Of a stretch of 64,000 nt of DNA, positions 27,292 through 35,854 are shown piece by piece. The position numbers were made by a program, and so were the translations under genes. The stretch is from contig DASXVJ010000014.1 in NCBI GenBank assembly GCA_036504335.1, positions 62,001-126,000 of the forward strand. Reading direction: 5' to 3'. The DNA is from Fen-183 sp036504335 (lineage in GTDB: Bacteria; Acidobacteriota; Thermoanaerobaculia; UBA5066). The notes beneath the pieces are model-generated. The model made no database searches. It was not told the origin of the DNA and worked only from the letters and a program-made list of their open reading frames with translations. Positions within the stretch are counted from its first letter, which is position 1; the number at the start of each line of letters is the position of its first letter.

Positions 27292-27779
27292 CGCGCCGCG
27301 GCTTCTCCCTCGTCGAGATGTGCGTCGTCGTCATGATCGGCCTCGTCCTCCTCTTCGCGCTCCTGCCGGTGGCGCTCGGCCTGCTCCGGCAGCAGGCGGG
27401 GCTGAACGCGCGCAGCCTCGGCATCGACACGTGGCCGCTCCTCGTCGAGCGGCTCGGCGGCGACGCGGGCCGCGCCTCGGGCGCGCTCGTTTCCCCGCCG
27501 TTCCCGGCCGCGGCGTTCCGCCTGCACTTTCCGCCGGACCGCGAGGAGGACCCGGACGTGACGTGGACGTTCGGGGATGGCCGGGCCGAGCGCACGACCG
27601 AGCGCCGGAGGCCCGACGGCGAAGTCGTCCGCGCCACGACGACGTGGGATCTGCCGGGGACCCTCGCCCTCGAGCCGGACGAGCTCGAGAACGGGAGGCT
27701 GCTCCTCGCGTGGAACGACGGCTCCGGCCCGGAGCTCGTCGCGGTCGCCTGCGGGCGCCCGACGGAGCCCGCGCGATGA
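27288..27779 (+). CDS. Prepilin-type N-methylation protein (minor pseudopilin-like)
   Basis: A 163-residue protein starting GTG ACG CGC CGC. The motif RRGFSLVEMCVVVMIGLVLLFALL is a canonical prepilin peptidase site with Glu at +5. The soluble domain includes DVTWTFGDGRAERTTERRR and ends in a strand-rich region. It overlaps both neighbours by four bases, so translation of all three is coupled. The position corresponds to the GspJ/PilW-like member of a minor pilin set; assignment rests on the N-terminus and on gene order. Confidence 0.78.
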   Translation: MTRRGFSLVEMCVVVMIGLVLLFALLPVALGLLRQQAGLNARSLGIDTWPLLVERLGGDAGRASGALVSPPFPAAAFRLHFPPDREEDPDVTWTFGDGRAERTTERRRPDGEVVRATTTWDLPGTLALEPDELENGRLLLAWNDGSGPELVAVACGRPTEPAR

Positions 27780-28147
27780 GGCGGCGCGCGCGGGGGAGCT
27801 CGCTCCTTCTCGTCCTCGGCATCCTGACGATCTTCGGGCTCGTTCTCGGCGTTCTCGCGACCGTCCTCGTCACGGACCTCTCCTCGTCGCGCCGCCGCGC
27901 GAACGCCGCCTACGCCGCGGAGCTCGCGCGCTCGGGCACGGACTGGGCGCGCGGGGCGCTTCTCGCCCGCGGCGGCCTGCCGTCCGCGACGCTGCGCGTC
28001 GAGCGCGGGGAGATCGCCGTCGGGACGGAGGAGCTGTCGGACGGCCGCCTGCGCGTCGTCTCGACGGGCCGCGTCCGCGCCGGAGACGCGACGCTCGCCG
28101 CGCGGCGCGAGGTGACCGTGCTCTCGGCCTCCGCGAGGGTCCGGTGA
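27776..28147 (+). CDS. PilX/GspK-like short membrane protein
   Basis: A 123-residue protein with a basic N-terminus and one hydrophobic helix (SSLLLVLGILTIFGLVLGVLATVLVTDL). A helical stretch follows with the pattern SRRRANAAYAAELARSGTDWARGALLARGG. This is characteristic of PilX/GspK-type pseudopilins, whose helix is followed by an 'A-x-x-A-x-x-G' segment. It lacks the +5 Glu, as GspK does. It is much shorter than GspK (about 300 aa), so it would be only the N-terminal stalk plus a small cap. It is the last gene of the overlapping trio. Confidence 0.65.
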   Translation: MRRRARGSSLLLVLGILTIFGLVLGVLATVLVTDLSSSRRRANAAYAAELARSGTDWARGALLARGGLPSATLRVERGEIAVGTEELSDGRLRVVSTGRVRAGDATLAARREVTVLSASARVR

Positions 28148-28151
28148 GAAT
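28146..28151 (+). promoter_or_regulatory. -10-like element GAGAAT, leaderless start
   Basis: GTGAGAAT overlaps the stop codon of the preceding gene and ends 6 nt before the ATG at 28158. Confidence 0.5.
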
Positions 28152-28157
28152 GCGCCC

Positions 28158-28952
28158 ATGTGCCTGATCGTCCTCGCGTGGCAGACGTCTCCCACTTTCC
28201 GCCTCGCCGTGGCCGCGAACCGGGACGAGTTCCTCGCGCGACCCACGGCCCCCGCCGCGTGGTGGCCCGACGCCCCGGACGTCCTCGCGGGCCGCGACCT
28301 CCGGGGCGGCGGGACGTGGATGGGCGTGACGCGCACGGGCCGGTTCGCGGCGCTCACGAACTTCCGCGACACGACGGCGCCGCGGAAGGGTGGCGCTCCG
28401 TCGCGGGGGAACCTCGTCGAAGATTTTCTTAGAAAGGAAGAAGGGCCGGCGGCCTTTCTTTCACGCCTCGCGCGGAATGCAGACACGTTCGAAGGATTCA
28501 ATCTCCTCGTCTCGGACGCCGGGGAGCTCTGGTCCTTCTCGAATGCCGAGGAAAGCGGCCCGGTCGCTCTCTCTCCCGGCGTCTTCGGCCTCTCGAACCA
28601 TCTCCTCGAGACTCCATGGCCGAAAGTCACCGCCGCACGGGAGCGCTTCGAACGCGCCCTCAGCGAAGTGCGGGATGCTGAAGAACTGGAGGGCCGCCTC
28701 CTCACCCTTCTAAGAAATCGGTCTCTCGCCCCCGACGCTGCGCTGCCGGAAACGGGACTCCCGCTCACATGGGAGCGGGCTCTCTCGGCCGCCTTCGTCG
28801 TCCTTCCGGACTACGGGACGCGCGCCTCGACCGCTCTCGTCGTGGGCGCGGACGGCGAGGCGCGCTTCACGGAGCGGACCTTCGGAGCGGGCGGTGCTCC
28901 GCTCGGGGAGGTCCGGGAGACGTTCCGGCTCAGCGAGACGCCGAGAGCGTGA
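28158..28952 (+). CDS. NRDE-family protein (TANGO2-like)
   Basis: A 264-residue protein beginning MCLIVLAWQ and containing the family-defining AANRDEFLARPTAPA at residues 21-35, followed by DVLAGRDLRGGGTWMGVTRTGRFAALTNFRD. The Cys at position 2 suggests the N-terminal nucleophile fold proposed for the family. Related proteins have been linked to haem trafficking in eukaryotes; the bacterial role is unclear. Two arms of the AT-rich repeat lie inside the gene (28419-28437 and 28703-28719). They encode EDFLRK and LLRNRS, which fit the family pattern, so they look overwritten rather than inserted. The last 23 bp overlap the HtrA gene tail to tail. Confidence 0.9.
   Translation: MCLIVLAWQTSPTFRLAVAANRDEFLARPTAPAAWWPDAPDVLAGRDLRGGGTWMGVTRTGRFAALTNFRDTTAPRKGGAPSRGNLVEDFLRKEEGPAAFLSRLARNADTFEGFNLLVSDAGELWSFSNAEESGPVALSPGVFGLSNHLLETPWPKVTAARERFERALSEVRDAEELEGRLLTLLRNRSLAPDAALPETGLPLTWERALSAAFVVLPDYGTRASTALVVGADGEARFTERTFGAGGAPLGEVRETFRLSETPRA
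28419..28719. repeat. Inverted AT-rich pair 3
   Basis: Left arm GAAGATTTTCTTAGAAAGG at 28419-28437; right arm CACCCTTCTAAGAAATC at 28703-28719; both coding in the NRDE gene, in different frames relative to the motif. About 265 nt separates them, the widest spacing seen. Confidence 0.7.
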
Positions 28953-30102
28953 CGGCGACGGTCGTCTCGCCCTCGCCCCTGAGGATGCGGACGGGCACCG
29001 TATCCCCGATCTTCTGCTTCTCGAGCGCGGAGACGAGATCGTCGTAGCTCGCGACTTTTTTCCCGGCGACGCCGACGATGATGTCGCCGAGGACCACCGA
29101 ACCGTCCTCGCCGCGCCGCGTGCCCCTCAGGCCGGCCTTCGCGGCACCCGTCCCGTCCTGCACCTCCATCACGAGGACGCCCGAGATCCCGAGCCGGCGG
29201 ACGACGCCTTCCTGCGCGGGCGTGATGCCGAGGCGCGGCCGGATGACGCGCCCGTGCGCGATGAGCTGCGGGACGACCTCGTTGACGGTGTCGACCGGGA
29301 CCGCGAAGCCGATGCCGGCGCTCGCGCCCGAGGGGCTCGCGATCTGCGTGTTGACGCCGATGAGGCGGCCCGCGCTGTCGAGAAGCGGCCCGCCCGAGTT
29401 CCCGGGGTTGATCGCGGCGTCCGTCTGGACGACGTTCTGGATCTTGCGGCCCGTGACGGACTCGATCGTCCTCCCGAGCGCGCTCACGATGCCCGTCGTG
29501 AGCGTCTCGTCCAGGCCGAACGGGTTCCCGATCGCGAAGACCTTCTGCCCGACCTTCAGGTCGCGGCTCGTCCCGACGAGGATCGGCGGGAGCTTCGCCT
29601 CCGGCGCGCCGATGCGGAGGACCGCGAGGTCCTTGTCGGGCTCGACGCCGACCACCGTCGCCTTCCAGTCGGACTGGTCCGCGAGCGTCACGACGAGGGA
29701 GGAGGCGTTCTGGATGACGTGGAAATTCGTGACGACGTGCCCCTGGCGGTCCCACACGAAGCCCGAGCCGGACCCCTGCGGCACCTCCGTCATCTCGAAG
29801 AAGCTCACCGGGCGGCGGGCGAGGCTCGTGATGTAGACGACGGACGGGCTGCAGCGCTCGAAGAGCTCGATCGTGGCCTTCTCGTCGGACGCGAGGTCGC
29901 CGCGCGCCGTCACGGGACGCGCCTCGGCGGGGGCGCCCTTCAGCCGGGCCGGCGCGGCGCCGCCGCCCGGCGTCCGCTGCATGAGCGTGAAGACGAGCCA
30001 TCCCGCGAGGAGCCCGAGGAGGACGGGCAGGACGACGGGGCCGCCCCGCCGCCGCGGAGGCGGCGGAGCGTAACCGTACGGAGGAGGCGGAAGACTCGAC
30101 AC
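28930..30102 (-). CDS. Membrane-anchored HtrA/DegP-type serine protease with PDZ domain
   Basis: A 390-residue S1C protease. It has a Pro/Tyr-rich cytoplasmic N-terminus, one membrane helix (GPVVLPVLLGLLAGWLVFTLM, about residues 21-41), a trypsin-like domain with triad VVTNFHVIQNA (His, about 125), DKDLAVLRIG (Asp) and NPGNSGGPLLD (Ser, about 237), and one C-terminal PDZ domain (ISGVLVMEVQDGTGAAKAGLRG). It degrades or refolds damaged envelope proteins. GTG 30102 starts 19 nt after the cyclophilin stop, so the two periplasmic folding factors probably share a transcript. Its 3' end overlaps the NRDE gene by 23 bp. Confidence 0.93.
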   Translation of the reverse strand: MSSLPPPPYGYAPPPPRRRGGPVVLPVLLGLLAGWLVFTLMQRTPGGGAAPARLKGAPAEARPVTARGDLASDEKATIELFERCSPSVVYITSLARRPVSFFEMTEVPQGSGSGFVWDRQGHVVTNFHVIQNASSLVVTLADQSDWKATVVGVEPDKDLAVLRIGAPEAKLPPILVGTSRDLKVGQKVFAIGNPFGLDETLTTGIVSALGRTIESVTGRKIQNVVQTDAAINPGNSGGPLLDSAGRLIGVNTQIASPSGASAGIGFAVPVDTVNEVVPQLIAHGRVIRPRLGITPAQEGVVRRLGISGVLVMEVQDGTGAAKAGLRGTRRGEDGSVVLGDIIVGVAGKKVASYDDLVSALEKQKIGDTVPVRILRGEGETTVAVTLSASR

Positions 30103-30121
30103 GCGGACGCGCCCGGGCGCG

Positions 30122-30700
30122 TCAGGGCTGGACGCGCGCCGACTCGATGACGACCGGGGTGACGGGGGCGTTCACGAACGCGCCGCCCTGGTTGGACGTG
30201 GGCGTCGCCTTGATCTTGTTCACGACCTCCATGCCGTCCGTCACCTTGCCGAAGACGCAGTAGCCGTAGCCGTCCTGCGACTGGGCCTTGTCGAGGAACC
30301 CGTTGTCCTTCACGTTGATGAAGAACTGCGCCGTCGCGCTGTTCGGGTCGCCCGTGCGGGCCATCGCGAGCGTGCCGACCTTGTTCTGAAGGCCGTTCGA
30401 CGACTCGTTCTTGATGGGCGCCTTCACGGCTTTCTGCTGCTTGTCGACCGCGAAGCCGCCGCCCTGGATCATGAAGCCGTCGATGACGCGGTGGAACACC
30501 GTGCCGTCGTAGTGCTTCGCGTTCACGTAGGCGAGGAAGTTCTTCACGGTCTCCGGCGCCTTGGCGGCGTCGAGCTCGATCGTGATCGAGCCCATCGAGG
30601 TCTTCATCACGACCGTCGGATTCTTCACGGGGGTTTCTCCCTTCACGGAAAAGGTGGCGACGACGAGGGCGAGGGTCAGGGCGGGTGCGAGTCTTTTCAT
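30122..30700 (-). CDS. Periplasmic peptidyl-prolyl cis-trans isomerase (cyclophilin)
   Basis: A 192-residue cyclophilin with a signal peptide (LAPALTLALVVATFSVKG). Family motifs are VVMKTSMGSITIELDAAKAPETV, DGTVFHRVIDGFMIQGGGF (catalytic Arg and Phe), GTLAMARTGDPNSATAQFFINVKDN and YCVFGKVTDGMEVVNKI. It speeds proline isomerisation during periplasmic protein folding. The ATG lies 8 nt from a TAAGAT box, giving a near-leaderless start separate from the upstream MFS gene. The HtrA gene follows. Confidence 0.95.
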   Translation of the reverse strand: MKRLAPALTLALVVATFSVKGETPVKNPTVVMKTSMGSITIELDAAKAPETVKNFLAYVNAKHYDGTVFHRVIDGFMIQGGGFAVDKQQKAVKAPIKNESSNGLQNKVGTLAMARTGDPNSATAQFFINVKDNGFLDKAQSQDGYGYCVFGKVTDGMEVVNKIKATPTSNQGGAFVNAPVTPVVIESARVQP

Positions 30701-30708
30701 GGGGCGGG

Positions 30709-30714
30709 ATCTTA
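30709..30714 (-). promoter_or_regulatory. -10-like element TAAGAT upstream of the cyclophilin gene
   Basis: On the minus strand TAAGAT ends 8 nt before the ATG at 30700 and overlaps the stop of the MFS gene. Confidence 0.4.
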
Positions 30715-32229
30715 CGACGCCGGGGCCCGCGGCAGGGCGCGGGCGGCGAGGACCAGCAGGAGGCCCGCGGCGAGGTTGACGGGCAGCGCGAGGGCCAGCG
30801 CCGCCTTCAGGCTCCCGGCGTAAACGCTGAGCCGTCCGATCGTATAGGGCCCGAGGGCGAGGCCGAGGAACGTCGTGTGCAGGAGGAGCACCGCGCTCGC
30901 CGTGCCGCGCAGGCGGGGCGGGACGAGCTCCTGCGCCGTCGTCGTCGCGGGCGCGACCCAGAGCGCCGTGAGCACGGTGATCGGCAGCGCGAGCGCGGCC
31001 GCGAGCGCGAGCGAGGGGGCCGCGAGCATCCCGAGGGCGAGCGGGATCGGAAGGAGGGCCGAGGCCGCACCGACGAGGAGGCGGCCGTCCGCGCGCTTCC
31101 TGCCCCACGCGTCCGCGAGGAGCCCGCCGCACGTCGCGCCGAGCCAGCCTCCGGCGGCCGAGATGCCGCCGAGGAGGAGGCCCGTCCTGGCGAGGTTCAG
31201 GTGGTGGACGCGCACGAAATACGGCGCGATCCAGAAGCTCGTGCCGTACGTCCCGAACGCGACGAGGCCGAAGCCGAGGTTCGCGAGGACGAGCGCGCGG
31301 TTCCGGAAGACGAGGTCGAAGTCCTCGCGGCTTCGGAGGCGCAGCGCCTGCGCCCACGAGAAGACGGCGTAGAGGCCGGCGGCGAGCGCGATCCACTGCG
31401 CGGGGTTGCCGAGCGCGAGCGTCAGCAGCCACGCGAGACCGCCGAGCGCGGCGAACGCGGCCACGTTGCCGGCGACGCCCGCCGCGCCGGCGCCCGCCGC
31501 GGCGAGCGCGAAGAGCGTGAACGGCGGGAGCACCGAAGCCGATTCGCGGAGGAACGTCCTCACGGGCGTCGCCGTGAGCGGCGGGTGCGACGCGGCGCGG
31601 GCGGGCTCGCGCAGGCTCCGCACCCACGCGGCAAGTACGAGGCCCGGCAGGCCGACGGCGAGGAACGCGGCCTGCCAGCCGCGCAGGCCGAACGGACCCG
31701 TGCCCGAGGGGAAGGCCAGGTCCCAGCGATCCACGACGAGGCCGCCGATCCCGAGGCCGAGGCCGGCGCCGACGTAAATGCCGCTCGAGTAGAGGCCGAG
31801 GACGGTCGCGCGCTTCTCCTTCGGGAACCAGTCCGAGAGGAGCGAGTACGCCGCGGGCGCCGCGCTCGCCTCGCCCACGCCGACGCCCATCCGCGCGAGC
31901 GCAAGCTGCGGGAAGCTCTTCGCGAAGCCGGAGAGCGCGGTCATGAGGCTCCAGAAGGCCGCGCCCCACGCGATGAGCCGGCGCCGGTCCCACGCGTCCG
32001 CGAGGCGGCCGAGCGGGATCCCGAAGACGGCGAAGAAGACGGCGAAGACGGTGCCGTACAGAAAGCCGAGCTGCGCATCCGTCACGCCGAGATCGGCCTT
32101 GATGCGCTCGGCGAGGATCGAGACGATCTGCCGGTCGAGGAAGTTGAAGACGTAGACGAGGACGAGGACGAGGAGGACGTACCGCGGGTACGCCCCGCCC
32201 TTCGGGTGCTCGCCGGGTGTCTCGGGCAT
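30712..32229 (-). CDS. MFS transporter (spinster-like)
   Basis: A 505-residue major facilitator with 12 hydrophobic helices. Its start, YPRYVLLVLVLVYVFNFLDRQIVSILAERIK, is typical of the spinster-like branch, with the D-R-Q motif in helix 1. The loop 2-3 signature is GIPLGRLADAWDRRRLIAWG. Family members export or import lipids, organic acids or other amphiphiles. An internal extra-long cytoplasmic loop is present around residues 210-240. It is transcribed from its own TAGAAT box. Neighbouring fumarase suggests, but does not show, a carboxylate substrate. Confidence 0.87.
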   Translation of the reverse strand: MPETPGEHPKGGAYPRYVLLVLVLVYVFNFLDRQIVSILAERIKADLGVTDAQLGFLYGTVFAVFFAVFGIPLGRLADAWDRRRLIAWGAAFWSLMTALSGFAKSFPQLALARMGVGVGEASAAPAAYSLLSDWFPKEKRATVLGLYSSGIYVGAGLGLGIGGLVVDRWDLAFPSGTGPFGLRGWQAAFLAVGLPGLVLAAWVRSLREPARAASHPPLTATPVRTFLRESASVLPPFTLFALAAAGAGAAGVAGNVAAFAALGGLAWLLTLALGNPAQWIALAAGLYAVFSWAQALRLRSREDFDLVFRNRALVLANLGFGLVAFGTYGTSFWIAPYFVRVHHLNLARTGLLLGGISAAGGWLGATCGGLLADAWGRKRADGRLLVGAASALLPIPLALGMLAAPSLALAAALALPITVLTALWVAPATTTAQELVPPRLRGTASAVLLLHTTFLGLALGPYTIGRLSVYAGSLKAALALALPVNLAAGLLLVLAARALPRAPAS

Positions 32230-32235
32230 CGGCGG

Positions 32236-32241
32236 ATTCTA
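32236..32241 (-). promoter_or_regulatory. -10-like element TAGAAT, leaderless start
   Basis: On the minus strand TAGAAT ends 6 nt before the ATG at 32229, separated by CCGCCG. Confidence 0.55.
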
Positions 32242-32269
32242 GGGGGTCACGTCGCAGCGGCGGCCCGCG

Positions 32270-33658
32270 TCAGCCGGGACCGGTCATCTTCGACGGGTCG
32301 ATCCACGCGTCGAACTCTTCCGCCGTCACGAACCCGAGCGCGAGCGCGGCCTCCCGGAGCGTCGTGCCCTCGTGGTGCGCCTTCTTCGCGATGGCGGCAG
32401 CCTTGTCGTACCCGATGTGCGGGTTGAGCGCCGTGACGAGCATCAGCGACCGGGCGACGAGGTCCGCGATCCGCGCGCGATCCGGCTCGATTCCCTCGGC
32501 GCAGTGGACGCGGAAGCTCCGGCAGCCGTCGGCGAGGAGGCGCACGGACTCGAGGACGTTGTGGATCATCACGGGCTTGAAGACGTGGAGCTCGAAGTTC
32601 CCCTGGCTCGCGGCGAAGGCCACGGCCGCGTCGTTTCCGTAGACCTGTACGACGACCATCGTGAGCGCCTCGGCCTGCGTCGGGTTGACCTTGCCCGGCA
32701 TGATCGACGAGCCCGGCTCGTTCTCGGGGATGGAGATCTCGCCGATCCCCGAGCGCGGCCCGGAGGCGAGCCAGCGCACGTCGTTCGCAATCTTCATGAG
32801 GGAGCCCGCGAGCGTCCGGAGCGCGCCGGAGGCGAATGCGAGCGCGTCGTGCGCCGCGAGGGCCTCGAACTTGTTCGGCGCGCTGACGAACGGGTGTCCC
32901 GTGAGCGTGGCGACACGGTGCGCGACGCGTTCGGCATACTCGGGATGCGTGTTCAGGCCCGTCCCGACGGCCGTGCCGCCGATCGCGAGCTCGAGAAGGT
33001 GGGGGAGCGCCTGAGCGACGTGCGCCATGCCGTGGTCGAGCTGCGCGACCCATCCGGAGATCTCCTGCCCGAGCATGAGAGGAACGGCGTCCTGCAGGTG
33101 AGTCCTTCCGATCTTCACGACGTCGTGGAACGCCTTCGACTTGGCGTCGAGGACGTCGCGCAGCTTCCGGACCTCGGGAAGGAGGAGCTCCTCGATCTCG
33201 CAGACGGCGGCGATCGACATCGCCGCCGGGAACGTGTCGTTCGACGACTGCGACATGTTCACGTCGTCGTTCGGGTGGATCGGGTCCTTCGAGCCGGGCA
33301 CGCCGCCCGCGAGGTCGATCGCGCGGTTCGCGATCACCTCGTTCACGTTCATGTTCGTCTGCGTGCCGCTGCCGGTCTGGAAGACGACGAGCGGGAAGTG
33401 CGCGTCGAGCTTCCCGTCCGCCACCTCCTGCGCGGCCGCCGTCACGAGCGCGGCCTTCTCCGGCGGAAGCAGGCCGAGTTCGTGGTTCACCTCGGCGGCT
33501 GCCCGCTTGAGGAGGCCGAACGCGCGCAGGAGCGGCCGGCCGATGCGGATCTCGCCGATCTCGAAGTTCTCGAGCGAGCGTTGCGTCTGTGCGCCCCAGT
33601 ACCGGTCCGCCGGGACGGCGATCTCGCCCATCGTGTCCTTTTCGATCCGTGTCGCCAT
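32270..33658 (-). CDS. fumC: Fumarate hydratase, class II
   Basis: A 462-residue enzyme of the TCA cycle that interconverts fumarate and malate. It shows IEKDTMGEIAVPADRYWGAQTQRSLENF at the N-terminus, SSNDTFPAAMSIAA (conserved SSND), GRTHLQDAVPLMLGQEISGW (catalytic His) and the superfamily signature GSSIMPGKVNPTQAEAL with the catalytic Ser. Length matches FumC (about 465 aa). The leader contains CCGGAGG about 10 nt before the ATG, so this gene uses a conventional ribosome-binding site; TAACAT lies further upstream. Class II enzymes need no iron-sulfur cluster. Confidence 0.96.
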   Translation of the reverse strand: MATRIEKDTMGEIAVPADRYWGAQTQRSLENFEIGEIRIGRPLLRAFGLLKRAAAEVNHELGLLPPEKAALVTAAAQEVADGKLDAHFPLVVFQTGSGTQTNMNVNEVIANRAIDLAGGVPGSKDPIHPNDDVNMSQSSNDTFPAAMSIAAVCEIEELLLPEVRKLRDVLDAKSKAFHDVVKIGRTHLQDAVPLMLGQEISGWVAQLDHGMAHVAQALPHLLELAIGGTAVGTGLNTHPEYAERVAHRVATLTGHPFVSAPNKFEALAAHDALAFASGALRTLAGSLMKIANDVRWLASGPRSGIGEISIPENEPGSSIMPGKVNPTQAEALTMVVVQVYGNDAAVAFAASQGNFELHVFKPVMIHNVLESVRLLADGCRSFRVHCAEGIEPDRARIADLVARSLMLVTALNPHIGYDKAAAIAKKAHHEGTTLREAALALGFVTAEEFDAWIDPSKMTGPG

Positions 33659-33741
33659 GAGGCTCTGCCTCCGGAGATTTCGTCGCAGCCCATGTTACGC
33701 GGGGCCTTGCGGCCGCTGTGAGACGATTTCACTACAAAGAA

Positions 33742-35829
33742 ATGGAGCATCGCAGGCTCGCGGCGCGACTCGTGGCGGGAATTCTCGTCTGGGGCGGCGC
33801 TCTCGCCCTGCCGGACGGGCGGGCTCTCGCGCAGGCGACGTCGGACTACGCGGTTCCGGTGACGGCCGTCGTCCAGAGCGCACCGCCGGGGATCACGCTC
33901 GCCTGGCCCGCGCTCGCCGGCGCGACGGCGCACAGCGTCTACCGGAAGGCCTGGGGAGTCGCCTCCTGGGGGACGGCCGTGGCGACGCTCGCGGGCGCGG
34001 CGACGGGCTACGTGGACAGCGGCGTCGCCGTCGGGACGCGGTACGAGTACCAGGTGGTCCGGAGCGCGGCGGTCACGGGCACCGGGTACCTCGCGACGGG
34101 GATCGAAATTCCCCTCGTCGAGGACCGGGGGAAGGTCGTTCTCGTCGTCGACTCCACGACGGCGGCGGGACTCGCTTCCGAGCTCGCGCGCCTTCAGGCG
34201 GATCTCGCCGGCGACGGCTGGACGGTGCTGCGCCACGACGTTTCGCGGACCGACGCCGTTCCCTTCGTCAAGGCCCTCATCAAGGCCGACTACGACGCGG
34301 ATCCGACGCGCGTGACGAGCGTGTTCCTTTTCGGGCACGTGCCGGTGCCGTACTCGGGCAGCCTCGCGCCCGACGGGCACTCGGACCACGTGGGAGCCTG
34401 GCCCGCGGACCTCTATTACGGCGAAATGAACGGTGTCTGGACGGACACCCAGAACCTCGGCGGGACCGGCCGGCAGAACAACGTCGCGGGGGACGGGAAG
34501 TTCGACCAGAGCTACGCACCCTCCGGCGCCGTCGAGCTCGGGGTGGGCCGCGTGGACCTCGCGAACATGCCCGCCTTCGCCCCGAAGACGGAGATCGACC
34601 TCCTCAGGCAGTACCTGAACAAGGACCACGGCTTCCGCGTCAAGGCATGGACGCTCCCCGCGCGTGGGCTCATCGACGACAACTTCGGCGCGTTCGGCGG
34701 CGAGGCGTTCGCCTCCACGGGCTGGCGCGCGTTCTCGGCGTTCTTCGGACCCGCGAACGTCTTCGCGCTCGACTGGTTCGGGACGCTCGGGACGAGCGGC
34801 TATCTCTGGGCCTACGGATGCGGCGGCGGGAACTACCAGGGCGCCGGCGGCGTCGGCTCGACGTCCAACTTCGCCGCGACGGACACGAAGACCGCCTTCA
34901 CGTTTCTTTTCGGGAGTTACTTCGGGGACTGGGACGTCTCGAACGACTTCCTGCGCGCGCCCCTTGCGACGACGACCTACGGCCTCACGTGCGCCTGGGC
35001 CGGCCGGCCCGCGTGGCACGTGCACCACATGGCGATGGGCGAGACCATCGGTTACGCGGCGCGCCTGACACAGAACAACTCGGGGACCTATTTCTACGGC
35101 TACGGGCCCTCGGTCCACGTCGCCCTCATGGGTGATCCGACGCTTCGAATGCATGTCGTCGCTCCCCCGACGAACGTGACGGCCGCCGGCGGAAGCGGGA
35201 GCGCAACGATTTCCTGGACGGCCTCGGCCGACGCGGTCGCCGGATACCACGTCTACCGGGGACCGGGCGCGTCGGGCCCGTTCACGCGCCTCACGCCCTC
35301 CCTCGTCTCTGGAACGTCGTTCGTCGACGCGACGGCGCCCGGAGGAAACCCGACCTGGCTCGTCCGCGCGGTGAAGCTCGAGACGAGTCCGAGCGGCTCG
35401 TACTGGAACGCGAGCACGGGCGCCGTGACGGGCACGGCCGCGCCCGTCGCGACGGTCTTCCACACGCTCGTCCCGTGCCGGGCTCTCGACACGCGGAAAC
35501 CCGCCGGCCCGGGCGGCGGACCGTCCCTCGGCGCCGGCGCCACCCGGACGTTCGTGGCGGCGGGCTCGTGCGGCGTCCCCGCGACCGCCCGATCGGTCTC
35601 CGCGAACGTCACCGCCACGAACACGTCCGCGGGCGGACAGCTCGTCCTCTACCCCGGCGACCTTCCGGCGCCGCCGGGCACGCTGACGCTCGCCTTCCGC
35701 GCCGGACAGACGCGCGCGAACAACGCCGTCGTGGGCCTCGCCTCCGACGCTTCCGGCTCGTTCAAGATCACGAGCACCGCAACGGGCCCCCTCGACGTCG
35801 TCGTGGATGTGAACGGCTGGTTCGAATAG
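33742..35829 (+). CDS. Secreted multidomain protein: FN3, alpha/beta domain, FN3, LDTR-type C-terminal domain
   Basis: About 695 residues. A signal peptide (LAARLVAGILVWGGALALP) is followed by an FN3-like domain (PPGITLAWPALAGATAHSVYRK). An alpha/beta domain follows (KVVLVVDSTTAAGLASELARL, TSVFLFGHVPVPYSG, HSDHVGAWPADLYYG, WAYGCGGGNYQGAGG) whose layout recalls caspase/gingipain-like peptidases with a candidate His-Cys pair. A second FN3 domain precedes a C-terminal domain beginning VPCRALDTRKPAGPGGGP and ending VVVDVNGWFE, seen repeatedly in exported acidobacterial proteins. ATG 33742 was preferred over GTG 33718 because it starts the signal peptide. Peptidase activity is only a suggestion. 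Confidence 0.7.
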   Translation: MEHRRLAARLVAGILVWGGALALPDGRALAQATSDYAVPVTAVVQSAPPGITLAWPALAGATAHSVYRKAWGVASWGTAVATLAGAATGYVDSGVAVGTRYEYQVVRSAAVTGTGYLATGIEIPLVEDRGKVVLVVDSTTAAGLASELARLQADLAGDGWTVLRHDVSRTDAVPFVKALIKADYDADPTRVTSVFLFGHVPVPYSGSLAPDGHSDHVGAWPADLYYGEMNGVWTDTQNLGGTGRQNNVAGDGKFDQSYAPSGAVELGVGRVDLANMPAFAPKTEIDLLRQYLNKDHGFRVKAWTLPARGLIDDNFGAFGGEAFASTGWRAFSAFFGPANVFALDWFGTLGTSGYLWAYGCGGGNYQGAGGVGSTSNFAATDTKTAFTFLFGSYFGDWDVSNDFLRAPLATTTYGLTCAWAGRPAWHVHHMAMGETIGYAARLTQNNSGTYFYGYGPSVHVALMGDPTLRMHVVAPPTNVTAAGGSGSATISWTASADAVAGYHVYRGPGASGPFTRLTPSLVSGTSFVDATAPGGNPTWLVRAVKLETSPSGSYWNASTGAVTGTAAPVATVFHTLVPCRALDTRKPAGPGGGPSLGAGATRTFVAAGSCGVPATARSVSANVTATNTSAGGQLVLYPGDLPAPPGTLTLAFRAGQTRANNAVVGLASDASGSFKITSTATGPLDVVVDVNGWFE

Positions 35830-35842
35830 TGCCCGCCCGCCG

Positions 35843-35848
35843 TAGACT
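35843..35848 (+). promoter_or_regulatory. -10-like element TAGACT, leaderless start
   Basis: TAGACT ends 6 nt before the ATG at 35855 (TCCCCC between). Confidence 0.5.
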
Positions 35849-35854
35849 TCCCCC

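Noticed and set aside
28419..28719. Interpreting the AT-rich arms as insertion sequence ends
   Set aside because: No transposase, no target duplication at the arms, and the encoded residues keep the length and pattern of the protein families.
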